A DNA stretch of 64,000 nt from Nostoc sp. KVJ3 (GTDB taxonomy: Bacteria > Cyanobacteriota > Cyanobacteriia > Cyanobacteriales > Nostocaceae), in assembly GCF_026127265.1 (NCBI RefSeq), contig NZ_WWFG01000002.1:992001-1056000 (forward strand). Reading direction: 5' to 3'. Each line of letters opens with the position of its first letter. Position 1 is the first letter of the stretch. A program made the position numbers and the translations under genes. The notes beneath the pieces were generated by a model. That model searched no databases. It was not told the DNA's origin and saw only the letters and a list, made by a program, of their open reading frames with translations. This document shows positions 44,735 to 53,070 of this stretch, one piece after another.

Positions 44735-45382
44735 TTAAGAGCGTAACACCTTTAACCCAACCTTTGGAAACAAGCCTGACACAACAGCCATCTGCACCCA
44801 GATAGTTGCCAAAGACTCTAAAGAACGTGCGATCGCGAGTGGCCCGACATCAATAGCCTCGTAACCGCTCTCCTTAATTAGTTCTGCGGTCAACTGTTTA
44901 GCCTCTTGATCGTCACCACAATAGAAAATACTCGCTTGCTCAGAACCGAACTGTCGCGATTCAGATTGCAAAATCTCTGCAAATGTCAAGTTGAACGCTT
45001 CTACTACTCTGGCTTTTGGGGCTAACTGAGCAATTCTTTCCGCAGCAGAAATTTCCGAGGATGCTTGTAAACCTGTCGTCAGTCCCTCAAAGTCCGGCTT
45101 CAAAGGACTAACACATGTGATCAGTACTTTGCCATCAAGTGAACCCGCAGCGCTGAGTGCATCTTCTAATGCTACCCAGGGCACTGCAAGAAAAATTACT
45201 TCACCGAACTGGGCTGCTTCGGCAGGTGTACCGACTGAAGCATTTGGAGCAATAGACTGGATCAGAACACGGAGATTGTTTAGGTCACGCGAATAGCTGA
45301 ATAGTACTTTGTGACCATTGTTGCTCCAGATTCTTCCTAAAGCAGTGCCCATATTTCCCGAACCGATAATTCCAATATTCAT
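44735..45382 (-). CDS. NADPH-dependent F420-reductase-like oxidoreductase
   Basis: A 215-residue Rossmann-fold protein. The N-terminal MNIGIIGSGNMGTALGRIW with SYSRD after the second strand fits NADP binding of the NADPH:F420 oxidoreductase (Npd) / pyrroline-5-carboxylate-reductase-like family. VIFLAVPW and EAFNLTFAEIL are further family features. Cyanobacteria are not known to depend on classical F420 chemistry as actinobacteria do, so the acceptor may be another cofactor or small substrate. It follows the ScyD/E-like gene by 27 bases on the same strand (AGGAGA start signal), which indicates one transcript. Confidence 0.85.
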   Translation of the reverse strand: MNIGIIGSGNMGTALGRIWSNNGHKVLFSYSRDLNNLRVLIQSIAPNASVGTPAEAAQFGEVIFLAVPWVALEDALSAAGSLDGKVLITCVSPLKPDFEGLTTGLQASSEISAAERIAQLAPKARVVEAFNLTFAEILQSESRQFGSEQASIFYCGDDQEAKQLTAELIKESGYEAIDVGPLAIARSLESLATIWVQMAVVSGLFPKVGLKVLRS

Positions 45383-45409
45383 GTAATCTCCTGCAATAAA
45401 TCACAAAAT

Positions 45410-46669
45410 TTAACTCGCAATCTTAATCCGAACTACTTGTCCAACTCCAACATATGAGCCGTAGTTTGAAACATAGATAGCTCCATCTGGTCCAATTGTC
45501 ATAGCAGTTGGTAGAACCAGTCCATCACTAACCAAAGTTGTACGTTGTCCAGAAGGTGACAGATGGATTAGTGCCCCAGAACCGTCACCTGATAACAGAG
45601 AGTGGGAGGCATATTCAAGAACATATAGACCACCGTCAGGGGCGGGAGCGATATCTATAATTTGAGTGAAACCATCTGCATAGACTTGTGGCGCTTGACC
45701 TGGCACTAAGCGGAAGATACGCGCAACACCTTCTAAGAAAGGAAATCCAGAAAATTCGCCTATGTAGTAGGCTCCATCTGAACCAATTGCGATCGCTGTA
45801 GGTACTGATTGCACAGGAAATTGTGCGTTTGGAAAGTAACGCGCATTGAAAATAGCCTCTGTTGAGATATCCCCCTGTTTATTGACTCGGAGAAGATCGT
45901 TAGCACCTCCATCAACAACCAAACTATCGTTACCTTTAATTAAAAAAGAATAGGGATCGCTAACAAGATCGTCATGAGCTGGATTTTTTGCTGATTCATA
46001 GTCTGCAAAATCGGCGATTTTTTTGATCGATACGACTTTCCCCTTAGGGGTTAAATTTATCTTGAGAAGTGACGCTAAATTTGCCCCATCATAACCTAGA
46101 TTGCCTCTGTAAATTGGATTAGTAGCGTAACCAATGATGATATAAGCATCTCCCTTTCGGTCAAATGCTATATCAGCAGCACCGAAAGTTTGGCTACTGC
46201 CATTAATAGATGGGGTTAACTGCGTACCTTTCGGATCTACTGTGGTGGATGGCAAATTAGTGATGATCCGTTCTTGTACTCCTTCATAAACGCGAGTCAC
46301 TGAGCCATTCAAGCCGAAATCTAAAATCACACCCGGCGCTGGCCCAGGAATTTGTGTTCCTTGCCCATTTATACCTGCTTCTGTAATGTAAAGTGCGCCA
46401 TCAGATCTGAAGGCAAGTCCACGTGGATTATTAAGGTTTCTTGCGACTACGCTCATCCTAATTCGTGAGTTAGTAGACACGGAACTTTCCTGTGCATTGA
46501 CTGTTGGTATTAGCACTCCAAAAAGCAGCGCAGGTACTACAACTGCTAAACTCAGCGATATTAAAAATATCAACCAGAAGTTACTAACTGCTAGTTTTTT
46601 CGCTAGCCCAATGATATCAATTGAACATTTTTTGATTCTTTTTAAGTTGATATAGCGGTTTTTGATCAT
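45410..46669 (-). CDS. ScyD/ScyE family secreted beta-propeller-like protein
   Basis: A 419-residue exported protein. A hydrophobic segment (about residues 32-57, ending IPTVNAQ) acts as signal peptide, after an unusually long basic N-terminal stretch. The mature part has NHL-like repeats typical of ScyD/ScyE (NLNNPRGLAFRSDGALYITE, GAADIAFDRKGDAYII, VPTAIAIGSDGAYYIGEFSG and LPTAMTIGPDGAIYVSNYGS). ScyD and ScyE belong to the scytonemin region of Nostoc punctiforme, where they are thought to act in the periplasm, but relatives occur widely without scytonemin genes; no other scy gene is seen here. The first codons overlap TATAGCGGTT, the end sequence of the 106-bp repeat family, so the N-terminus may have been remodelled by a repeat. 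Confidence 0.87.
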   Translation of the reverse strand: MIKNRYINLKRIKKCSIDIIGLAKKLAVSNFWLIFLISLSLAVVVPALLFGVLIPTVNAQESSVSTNSRIRMSVVARNLNNPRGLAFRSDGALYITEAGINGQGTQIPGPAPGVILDFGLNGSVTRVYEGVQERIITNLPSTTVDPKGTQLTPSINGSSQTFGAADIAFDRKGDAYIIIGYATNPIYRGNLGYDGANLASLLKINLTPKGKVVSIKKIADFADYESAKNPAHDDLVSDPYSFLIKGNDSLVVDGGANDLLRVNKQGDISTEAIFNARYFPNAQFPVQSVPTAIAIGSDGAYYIGEFSGFPFLEGVARIFRLVPGQAPQVYADGFTQIIDIAPAPDGGLYVLEYASHSLLSGDGSGALIHLSPSGQRTTLVSDGLVLPTAMTIGPDGAIYVSNYGSYVGVGQVVRIKIAS

Positions 46670-46707
46670 ATGATATAAGTCCTTTAATGAGTTTTTTGTG
46701 CATAGCT

Positions 46708-46810
46708 AGTTTCTTGAACTGACTTTTCACGATAAGCTATCAAATTAGGATTGCTAAAATCCTAATAACGAACTTTTCCATATACCGTAAAAAGTCAGTT
46801 TTATTGAACT
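46708..46810. repeat. Inverted-repeat element between ScyD/E-like and EthD-NTF2 genes
   Basis: AACTGACTTTTCACG (46717-46731) and CGTAAAAAGTCAGTT (46786-46800) are inverted copies with one mismatch, with weaker extension outward. Inside, ATTAGGATT and AATCCTAAT form a further hairpin. The left end is shared with 40465-40490. It could be a small mobile element or a terminator/operator structure. Confidence 0.5.
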
Positions 46811-46825
46811 AATCTCAAGCAATTA

Positions 46826-48367
46826 TTAAGCAGTTGCGATCAATTTTAGTAGCCCACTTGGAGCAAAAACATCTCGGTAAAAGGTTAGCTGTTCTGTTTT
46901 GAGATAACATCCACCTCTATGTCCACGTCGAATCCAAGTAACATTTCCCTTGGCGAGTGTTTCGTTGGTTTCGTCATCTACACACTTCCATTCAAAGAAG
47001 GTAACTTCACCATGAAACATGACGATTGGCCAGCACATTGTGACACCTGGTTGAGCAATTAATGCCCACCAATGTTGTTCCCGTTCTTTTTGTTGTTCCA
47101 CACCTTGATAGGGGCCATCCTGGCAGAAATAAACTAAATCATCTCGATATTCACCAGTTAATATATCGCCTCTTCCCTGTCTCAATGCCTCACAATGGGT
47201 AGGCCACCATTCTTTATTCTCTTTTTCAATTTGTTCTAAAGTATAACTAGAACTAATTTGTGGCAAAGTTCTTTCTTTCATTGCCACAATCTTCTCAGCA
47301 TCCTCTATGAGTTTTTTCGCTACATAAGAAGTCACAAGTCCTGGTCGAGAATAATCTGCTGATAAATCTGTGTAGTAGTTAGTTCGTTTGTTAGTCAATG
47401 TGCTAGCAGTGTTTTGCGAGCCGTTCGAGTGACCATTTGAGTTAGAGATAAGTTTCTGTTCCAACATAAGACTAACTACGTCCTCCTTGAGTTGATTCGT
47501 TGCGCCAATGTTTGCAATTAGTTCTGCTACTGTAGAACTCCGCTGACCTGCTAGTGTCATTTTGCCGTCATAAACGAAGGTATAAGCAGTTCGTTCGGGA
47601 AATGGTAAAAGTCTCTGTACGTATCGAGCTTGGTCTTTGGTAGCAATAGCGTATTCTTTAGAAGCAAAAAATGTTTCCATTTCTAGAGGATTAGCAAAAG
47701 CAATTTCAAAGGCAGCTTGATACTGTTTTTCTGGCGATTCATAATGAGAAACCCCAGCAGCATCAGGGCGAGAATTATCTACTTGCTCAAACAAATGCAA
47801 TCGAAACTTGAGGACAGAATTGCTTTGAATAACGGCTGGCGCAAAACTATCTGTCAGATATTGGCGAAAAGCTTCTACACTCACGGCATCAGACTTCTTT
47901 ACCATGACGTGAAACTTAATTATACCTAGTTTGCCGTTGGGATCTCCTACGGGGATGCGATCGAGATAGGTTTGAGAATTACCAAAACTCGTGTTGTAGC
48001 CAATTGCTTTGCTGAATACGTTATGCTCGTCATCCATAAGGATTGCAGCAGATTTAAACCAGATATCCCGTTCAGCTACTGTCTCAAAGGTTAATTCGGC
48101 AATACCATTAAATTGATCTTCGTCTGAACAGGTGTACTCAATACCATTAATAGTTGGCCATAGACCACCGTCATTTTGAGCCAGATGAAACTGCCAGTAT
48201 TGGTGCTGACTTGGTAGCCTAGCACAAACTGGGCCATGAACGTCTCTCCAGTAGTCATCAAAAAGGTCTAGAGAAATTCCTTTCCGTTTCCACAAAAGAA
48301 CATAGAAGGATAATTGACCTTTTTGATCGCGAATTGCATAATCAAATTTTCTAATTGTTGCTATCAT
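46826..48367 (-). CDS. EthD-EthD-NTF2-like fusion protein
   Basis: A 513-residue protein. The N-terminal 300 residues are the same tandem EthD module as in the 919-residue fusion (YWRDVHGPVCARLPSQHQYW, KFHVMVKKSDAV, FRLHLFEQVDNSRP, EKQYQAAFEIAF). A low-complexity linker (SNSNGHSNGSQNT) leads to a C-terminal NTF2/SnoaL-like domain (about 375-505; YRDDLVYFCQDGPYQGVEQQ, VTFFEWKCVDDETNE). The module pair repeats the EthD-plus-NTF2 logic of the larger fusion with a different NTF2 lineage. The ligand is unknown. It lies 29 bases after the CDGSH gene and is probably in its operon, so an iron-sulfur protein may supply electrons. Confidence 0.85.
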   Translation of the reverse strand: MIATIRKFDYAIRDQKGQLSFYVLLWKRKGISLDLFDDYWRDVHGPVCARLPSQHQYWQFHLAQNDGGLWPTINGIEYTCSDEDQFNGIAELTFETVAERDIWFKSAAILMDDEHNVFSKAIGYNTSFGNSQTYLDRIPVGDPNGKLGIIKFHVMVKKSDAVSVEAFRQYLTDSFAPAVIQSNSVLKFRLHLFEQVDNSRPDAAGVSHYESPEKQYQAAFEIAFANPLEMETFFASKEYAIATKDQARYVQRLLPFPERTAYTFVYDGKMTLAGQRSSTVAELIANIGATNQLKEDVVSLMLEQKLISNSNGHSNGSQNTASTLTNKRTNYYTDLSADYSRPGLVTSYVAKKLIEDAEKIVAMKERTLPQISSSYTLEQIEKENKEWWPTHCEALRQGRGDILTGEYRDDLVYFCQDGPYQGVEQQKEREQHWWALIAQPGVTMCWPIVMFHGEVTFFEWKCVDDETNETLAKGNVTWIRRGHRGGCYLKTEQLTFYRDVFAPSGLLKLIATA

Positions 48368-48396
48368 TACTGCTTTTGTTTATCCACATCTACCGT

Positions 48397-48663
48397 TTAG
48401 AGATTGTTGTGATAACCATCACAAAATGGAGCCTGTTTAGTGTATTTGCACTGACAAAGAGCAACGCGCTTCTTCTCAGTAATCTCAAATGCAATTGGTT
48501 TAAACCCAGTCCCTTTATGAGCGCCATTGCAGAAAGGTTGATTGCTGGAGTGACCGCAGCTACACCAGTAATATGTGCCAGGTTCCACTTCCATTACTAT
48601 TGGCTTTTTGGCAACTATGATAGGTTCATTTGGTTGTTGATTGACTAATATTGTTTCACTCAT
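48397..48663 (-). CDS. CDGSH iron-sulfur domain protein (two motifs)
   Basis: An 88-residue protein with two CDGSH-type [2Fe-2S] motifs: CSCGHSSNQPFCNGAH (about 34-49) and CQCKYTKQAPFCDGYH (about 69-84). Each has three Cys and one His, the mitoNEET ligand set; in the first, Asn replaces the usual Asp. Bacterial twin-CDGSH proteins bind two clusters and act in redox or cluster transfer. The start is backed by AGGAGA five bases upstream. It is the first gene of a likely operon with the EthD-NTF2 fusion, and a strong dyad lies about 75 bases upstream. Confidence 0.93.
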   Translation of the reverse strand: MSETILVNQQPNEPIIVAKKPIVMEVEPGTYYWCSCGHSSNQPFCNGAHKGTGFKPIAFEITEKKRVALCQCKYTKQAPFCDGYHNNL

Positions 48664-48737
48664 TATTTTCTCCTGATAAGTAAGGTGTAATGCCGCTTAT
48701 TGTTCAGATAAGGCACACATAGAAAGCTGGAAGGCTT

Positions 48738-48758
48738 TATATCTAAGCTTTAGATATA
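48738..48758. promoter_or_regulatory. 21-bp dyad upstream of the CDGSH operon
   Basis: TATATCTAA and TTAGATATA are perfect inverted halves around GCT. The site lies 75-95 bases before the CDGSH start codon, where an operator for a dimeric regulator would be plausible. No factor was identified. Confidence 0.45.
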
Positions 48759-49204
48759 TCACTAGCATAATAAATGCTATGTGCAGTCAAAACTTCCTCT
48801 GGATGTTAAATGATGTCTCTGTTTACACCGTGTTTTTTTAGTGGGTTGAATTACTTCATTCAACAAACAATTATTTAATTTTTCTCAATTTTTTAGTAGA
48901 TAAGATCGATAAATTAAGGATAAATTTAAGAAAGTGCAAAACTTTGCTAAAAACATAGCTTGCTCCCCTGAGCTTACACCTAAGTACTTTAATACTCCGT
49001 GCAAATAATCAAATAAAGAGAATATAAAAAAATCGGGTTTTTGGATGATTTCCAATAAACCCAATTTTTGACGCTAAATATCACGACTATTATTTGTGTA
49101 TGGTGTCGATTTTTTGGTTTTAATTTATTGCTATTTAGAGGCTTAGTAATATTTACCGATATTTTTTTGAAAAGTATTGTAAGTAACCATGCAGAATTAA
49201 TTAC

Positions 49205-49356
49205 AGTCATTGCGAGCAAAGCTTACCCCGTAGGGGATCTTGTCTCGAAGATAAGCAATCCTAGCCCCCGCTTTCGCGAAGCGTGTCCAAAGGACTTATG
49301 CTTCATTTCGCTATCTCCAAGATCCCCTACGGGGTACGCTCCATTTGCTATGACAT
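49205..49356. repeat. GTCATTGCG-bounded palindromic element with 19-bp inner repeat
   Basis: The outer ends are AGTCATTGCGAGCAAAG and a degenerate inverse CATTTGCTATGACA. Inside, TACCCCGTAGGGGATCTTG (49224-49242) recurs as a perfect inverse at 49318-49336. It belongs to the same family as 22237-22348. Confidence 0.7.
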
Positions 49357-49381
49357 TGTGTAATTAATTTTGTTTAACTAC

Positions 49382-50509
49382 TTATTTAGGATAGATTTTT
49401 TTCCATAATCCTAAGAGTGCTAAAGCACTAAATTCCAATAAACCAAAACTAGGTTCAGGAACAGAGGTTACTTTAACATTATCAATCAATAGTCCAGAAT
49501 CAAAAGCGATATCTCCCACATTTATAACTCCAATTCCTAAAGTATATGTTCCTGTGGTCGGCAACTTAAAAGAAAAAGTCTGAAATCCAGTCTCTTCAGC
49601 AAACTCCGTTAAGGAAGTTTTTGATGTGGCATCTGTAACATCAGCTAGTTCTAATAGGGAACTGGTTGAACTGTCTGAAGAAGAATTGATTGAGACAAAG
49701 GAGAAATCTGGAAAAATAATTGGTGTTAATATTTCATCGCTCAGAAAATTATAATCAAAACTTAAAATGTCTCCAGCTTTCCCTGTGAATATTTGTTGAA
49801 TACTAGAGCCTTTACTAACTTGTCCTTTCCCAAGATTATTTAGACTTCCAGCTTTTAATCCTAAAAATTTTTCTGTAATTGAATCATCAAATGTACCCCC
49901 TCCAGTTGACAAGAAAGCTTGCGAAGTTCCATCAGTTGGATCGCTACCAAATGTTGCAGTTTCTATACTGTTAGAGCCTAGTGTTGCCCATCCGGTAAAA
50001 TTGCCAGTTTCAAAACTACCGTTTACGAGTGTTGCGTTAGTAGAAGAACGGGGAAAAGTAAATGTTTTTAATGACAATGTATATTGACCAGATTCAAAGT
50101 GGTCGCCAAGAAGATTAATGTCTCTCAAGCCAGATACAGCTAAGTTTAGATTACCACTTTTGGGTATCTCTCCCGTTAGTATGGGTAAAACATTATTGTC
50201 AGATTGATCGTCATTTATTTCTTGAATTTTACCAAAATCACTCAACTGCCCTAGTAGTGGATCAAATGACTGTGAATTTACCTCTACAGTAAATAAGTTT
50301 CCGGTATCCAAACTTGAGAAGGTGTAAAAGTCAACGTTCTCAGTTTCTAGCTGTCCATCTACACTACTAACACCAAATGGTAGAATCTTTCTGGTAGCAA
50401 AAGAGTTATTAGTCTCGCTTGCAGATACCGCATGAGCGGGTGGAGATATAGCGATAAAACTAAGTAAAATTGAATAACTACTAATAGCTAGAGTTGAGGA
50501 TACCTTCAT
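49382..50509 (-). CDS. PEP-CTERM-anchored exported protein
   Basis: A 375-residue exported protein. The signal peptide is about residues 1-28 (SPPAHA). The middle includes a pre-peptidase-like region (VDFYTFSSLDTGNLFTVEVN, about 58-77) similar to DVUA0089-type proteins, then a beta-rich choice-of-anchor-like domain with NGSFETGNFTGW (about 163-174). The C-terminus has the full PEP-CTERM signal: VPEPSFGLLE, a hydrophobic helix and KK. Such proteins are sorted by exosortase and usually end up at the cell surface or in extracellular polysaccharide. The function is unknown. It is monocistronic. Confidence 0.87.
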   Translation of the reverse strand: MKVSSTLAISSYSILLSFIAISPPAHAVSASETNNSFATRKILPFGVSSVDGQLETENVDFYTFSSLDTGNLFTVEVNSQSFDPLLGQLSDFGKIQEINDDQSDNNVLPILTGEIPKSGNLNLAVSGLRDINLLGDHFESGQYTLSLKTFTFPRSSTNATLVNGSFETGNFTGWATLGSNSIETATFGSDPTDGTSQAFLSTGGGTFDDSITEKFLGLKAGSLNNLGKGQVSKGSSIQQIFTGKAGDILSFDYNFLSDEILTPIIFPDFSFVSINSSSDSSTSSLLELADVTDATSKTSLTEFAEETGFQTFSFKLPTTGTYTLGIGVINVGDIAFDSGLLIDNVKVTSVPEPSFGLLEFSALALLGLWKKIYPK

Positions 50510-50979
50510 AAGATTTAAGTGGGTTGTAGTTTTTAATGCAATTTATTTATAGGGCTTACGCACTGGACAAAATAAATATGTTGTTACATAACATAAATAC
50601 GTCATTTCATTGATGGTAAATAGACCACTATCGTAGTAGTGTGTCAAGTTTAAATTGATGGTTAAGAAAGTTCGTAGTGAGTTAGCGCGGTCTTGGAGGT
50701 TTCCTCCATGAGCGACTAACTTTCCCGTTGGGTAAGGACTTCAGTCCTTATTTTCTAAGCACTAAAGTGCTTACTACAAACTTTTCATTACTAGCTTGAC
50801 AGACTATTAGGGGCATTTCCTGCGAGAAGCTACTTTGCGTCTATATGAATTGCGCTGACGATGGATGTGGTTTTTCAAATCATCTATACTTTGTCTTTTC
50901 TCTCAATGCGTAAATCCTAATTTATTTGGAATGGGTGATTTATTTACACTACGTTGCGATCAACTTTTTATGGTAGGAA
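50510..50979. other. Intergenic region with dispersed repeats
   Basis: A 470-base gap. It has TTGGAGGTTTCCTCCA and AAGGACTTCAGTCCTT palindromes (about 50693-50740) and the 61-bp repeat copy at 50859-50919. No gene was seen; a short frame at 50865-51062 overlaps the oxidase C-terminus. Confidence 0.65.
50859..50919. repeat. 61-bp dispersed repeat, copy 2
   Basis: It matches 22371-22431 at 54 of 61 positions. It shares ATCATCTATACTT and ends in CAATGCGTAAATCCTA. Confidence 0.65.
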
Positions 50980-52746
50980 TTATGCTGTTATTTCATAGGG
51001 CAACATCATTTCATTGTCCTCATGTCCAAGCATGTGGCAGTGCCAGACGTAGGTTCCGATAAACGAATTGCTGAAGGGGAGATTTTCTGCTGCTCTAGCT
51101 CCAAATGGAACAATCAGACGGGTGACTTCATAAGGATTAGCTAATACTGTATCCTTCCATCCGGCCTCGTTTGGGGCTGGTGGTCTTGCTGGCCCGATCG
51201 CAAAGGGAGTAGGATCGGGTGGTGGATAACCAGTTGGTACTGTCGGCCCACCCATTGCATGTTCTATAATAACTGTCCGAGGCCCTGTAGCTAGGTATGC
51301 CTTTAAATACTTGGCCGGATTAATCTTTTGTCGGTTGAGAATCTGGAACGGAACCAGATGCAAGTGCATCGGGTGGGCGACGGGCTGAAGATTGATAATG
51401 TTCCACTGTTCCACGGTGTCAACTTTTGGCCGCTCCATCAATTCGGGGTTTTTGAATGTCTCATCCCAATAGACGTTGTTAAGTAGTAGCACAATCGGGC
51501 CAGTTGGCCCAGTTATCTCCACGAGTGTCAGAAACCGTTGCCGTATCGGTTTAACAGCTATCGGTTTGATCTGTGGTTTATGCAGTCGCAGCATCTTGGG
51601 AATTGGCTTGGAGGCGGCAGCAGTCGCATTGACTGTGAATTGCATGATTTCAGGCAGTTCGGGATTAAATATGATTAAGTTAGCCCTACCATTGGGATAT
51701 GGAGAAATCGCGTCATTTTCCAAAACAATCTTATCTCCTGGCAAACTACCGGAGAAATCGATCAGCACGTCAGCCCGCTCGCCAGGAGAAAGCAATAAAT
51801 GAGACAAATACACCGGGGCGTTGAGCATCCCCTGGTCAGTGCCAATTTGAATAATTGGCTGTTTCGACGACAGTTTCAGGTTGTAAGTCCGGGCGCTTGA
51901 ACCATTGATAATTCGGAATCGGTACAAGGTGCGGTCTACATTGAGGTTCGGCCACGCCTTACCGTTTACAGTTGCAATGCCAACAACATATTCTACTAAC
52001 CAGGGTGGCTGATTGGGGTGAGACATCGAGCCATCGGTATTGAAAGAACGGTCTTGTATTACTAGGGGCACTTCATAGGGAGCCCCAGATGGCAGACCGA
52101 GTGGCCCATGACCACCCACAGGATCGTCTACATCCCTGATTAGGTAAAACCCTGCGAGTCCGGCCAACACATTTAAACCAGTAATTCCCATCGCATGGTC
52201 GTGATACCACAAAGTGGCTGCTTCCTGATTGTTGTTGAAGTTGTATAAGTAATTCTGCCCTGGTCTAAAGGTATCCATTGGGTAGCCGTCACTTTTAGCT
52301 TCGGTGTTGCTACCATGCAAATGCAACGATACCCGTGGGCTATTCTTATCAGATTCTAAAGTACCATGCAACCCTGTATCAACTGCTCCCAAGAAGGGAT
52401 GGTTGCCAACGATATTGTTGACTACATTGATACTTAGAGGTGTGCCCCTTGTAACTTCGATAGTTGGCCCCAGAATTGATAAACCACCATAACTCAACGT
52501 TGGGCTTGCCCCTAAGTTGCGGTGGAACGAATGCGAATTCTTGGCAATCATCAAAGTGCTGGGTGGCGAACCTGCAAATGGGGTGGGTAGAGACTCAGTA
52601 AACTTCGTTATATCCACCTGTGAGTTTGCATTAATTCTATTTGCTTTAAACATGGCTGTAGCAAGCAATCCGGCTCCACTACCCGCACTTGCAAAGATGA
52701 ACTGCCTTCTTGTGAAGATTGCTGCCTTTTTTTTGGGTGTATACAT
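50980..52746 (-). CDS. Multicopper oxidase (CotA/bilirubin-oxidase-like), Tat-exported
   Basis: A 588-residue three-cupredoxin-domain oxidase. The N-terminus has a Tat signal (TRRQFIFASAGSGAGLLATA). The copper sites are visible as HLHGSNTEA, LWYHDHAMGITGLN, HPMHLHLVPFQI and the C-terminal HCHMLGHEDNEMM with an axial Met for the type 1 copper. It oxidises phenolic or metal substrates with reduction of O2 to water; relatives act as laccases, bilirubin oxidases or Mn(II) oxidases. It lies in the periplasm. Its upstream region shares a conserved leader with the porin-Nramp pair, so a metal-related role is attractive but not proven. Confidence 0.95.
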   Translation of the reverse strand: MYTPKKKAAIFTRRQFIFASAGSGAGLLATAMFKANRINANSQVDITKFTESLPTPFAGSPPSTLMIAKNSHSFHRNLGASPTLSYGGLSILGPTIEVTRGTPLSINVVNNIVGNHPFLGAVDTGLHGTLESDKNSPRVSLHLHGSNTEAKSDGYPMDTFRPGQNYLYNFNNNQEAATLWYHDHAMGITGLNVLAGLAGFYLIRDVDDPVGGHGPLGLPSGAPYEVPLVIQDRSFNTDGSMSHPNQPPWLVEYVVGIATVNGKAWPNLNVDRTLYRFRIINGSSARTYNLKLSSKQPIIQIGTDQGMLNAPVYLSHLLLSPGERADVLIDFSGSLPGDKIVLENDAISPYPNGRANLIIFNPELPEIMQFTVNATAAASKPIPKMLRLHKPQIKPIAVKPIRQRFLTLVEITGPTGPIVLLLNNVYWDETFKNPELMERPKVDTVEQWNIINLQPVAHPMHLHLVPFQILNRQKINPAKYLKAYLATGPRTVIIEHAMGGPTVPTGYPPPDPTPFAIGPARPPAPNEAGWKDTVLANPYEVTRLIVPFGARAAENLPFSNSFIGTYVWHCHMLGHEDNEMMLPYEITA

Positions 52747-52868
52747 AGAAGGATAAAAATTGCGATCGCTTTAGTTAGATTTTGCTGGCTCTGACAAAGA
52801 AATAATTACCTTTACAAAATTCTCTAATTTGGTTTAATCACAAAACCTATTCAAATCGAAGCATTTTT

Positions 52869-52927
52869 GATTTTGAATATAGTTTTCACTTTCAAGAAAT
52901 TTTTGACCAGATAAGATCCTAACGTTA
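52869..52927 (-). promoter_or_regulatory. Conserved leader of the multicopper oxidase gene
   Basis: On the minus strand it carries AGGATCTTATCTGGTCAAAA, CTTGAAAGTGAAAACTATAT and AAATC, matching 33931-33988 at about 51 of 58 positions. It ends about 122 bases before the oxidase ATG, further than the 48 bases at the porin. Confidence 0.65.
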
Positions 52928-53001
52928 GAGAAAAAGTTAACTGGTTTAGGATTTACGCTCTGCTACTTAAATAAACCTAAATACACTTATTTCTTTCTCT
53001 C

Positions 53002-53031
53002 CCCCTGCCTCCCCTGCCCCCTGCCCCCTGC
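53002..53031. repeat. STRR heptamer repeat CCCCTGC
   Basis: CCCCTGC occurs once and then three times in tandem (53011-53031) after a two-base spacer. Such heptamer repeats are a mark of filamentous cyanobacteria. It lies in the 324-base gap between the oxidase and kinase genes. Confidence 0.75.
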
Positions 53032-53070
53032 CTTATCGCAATGATAATTATTTACGCTCACCTACTTACT

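Larger units (their letters stand above)
48664..49381. other. Intergenic region with operator-like dyad and repeat element
   Basis: A 718-base gap. It includes the dyad at 48738-48758, a nearby small hairpin (AGCATAATAAATGCT, about 48764-48778) and the GTCATTGCG-type element at 49205-49356. Short open frames around 48989-49367 overlap the repeat and are not credible. Confidence 0.65.

Noticed and set aside
45410..46669. Scytonemin biosynthesis cluster
   Set aside because: Only a ScyD/ScyE-family protein is present; ScyA, ScyB, ScyC and ScyF-like genes were not seen, so the name alone does not support the pathway.
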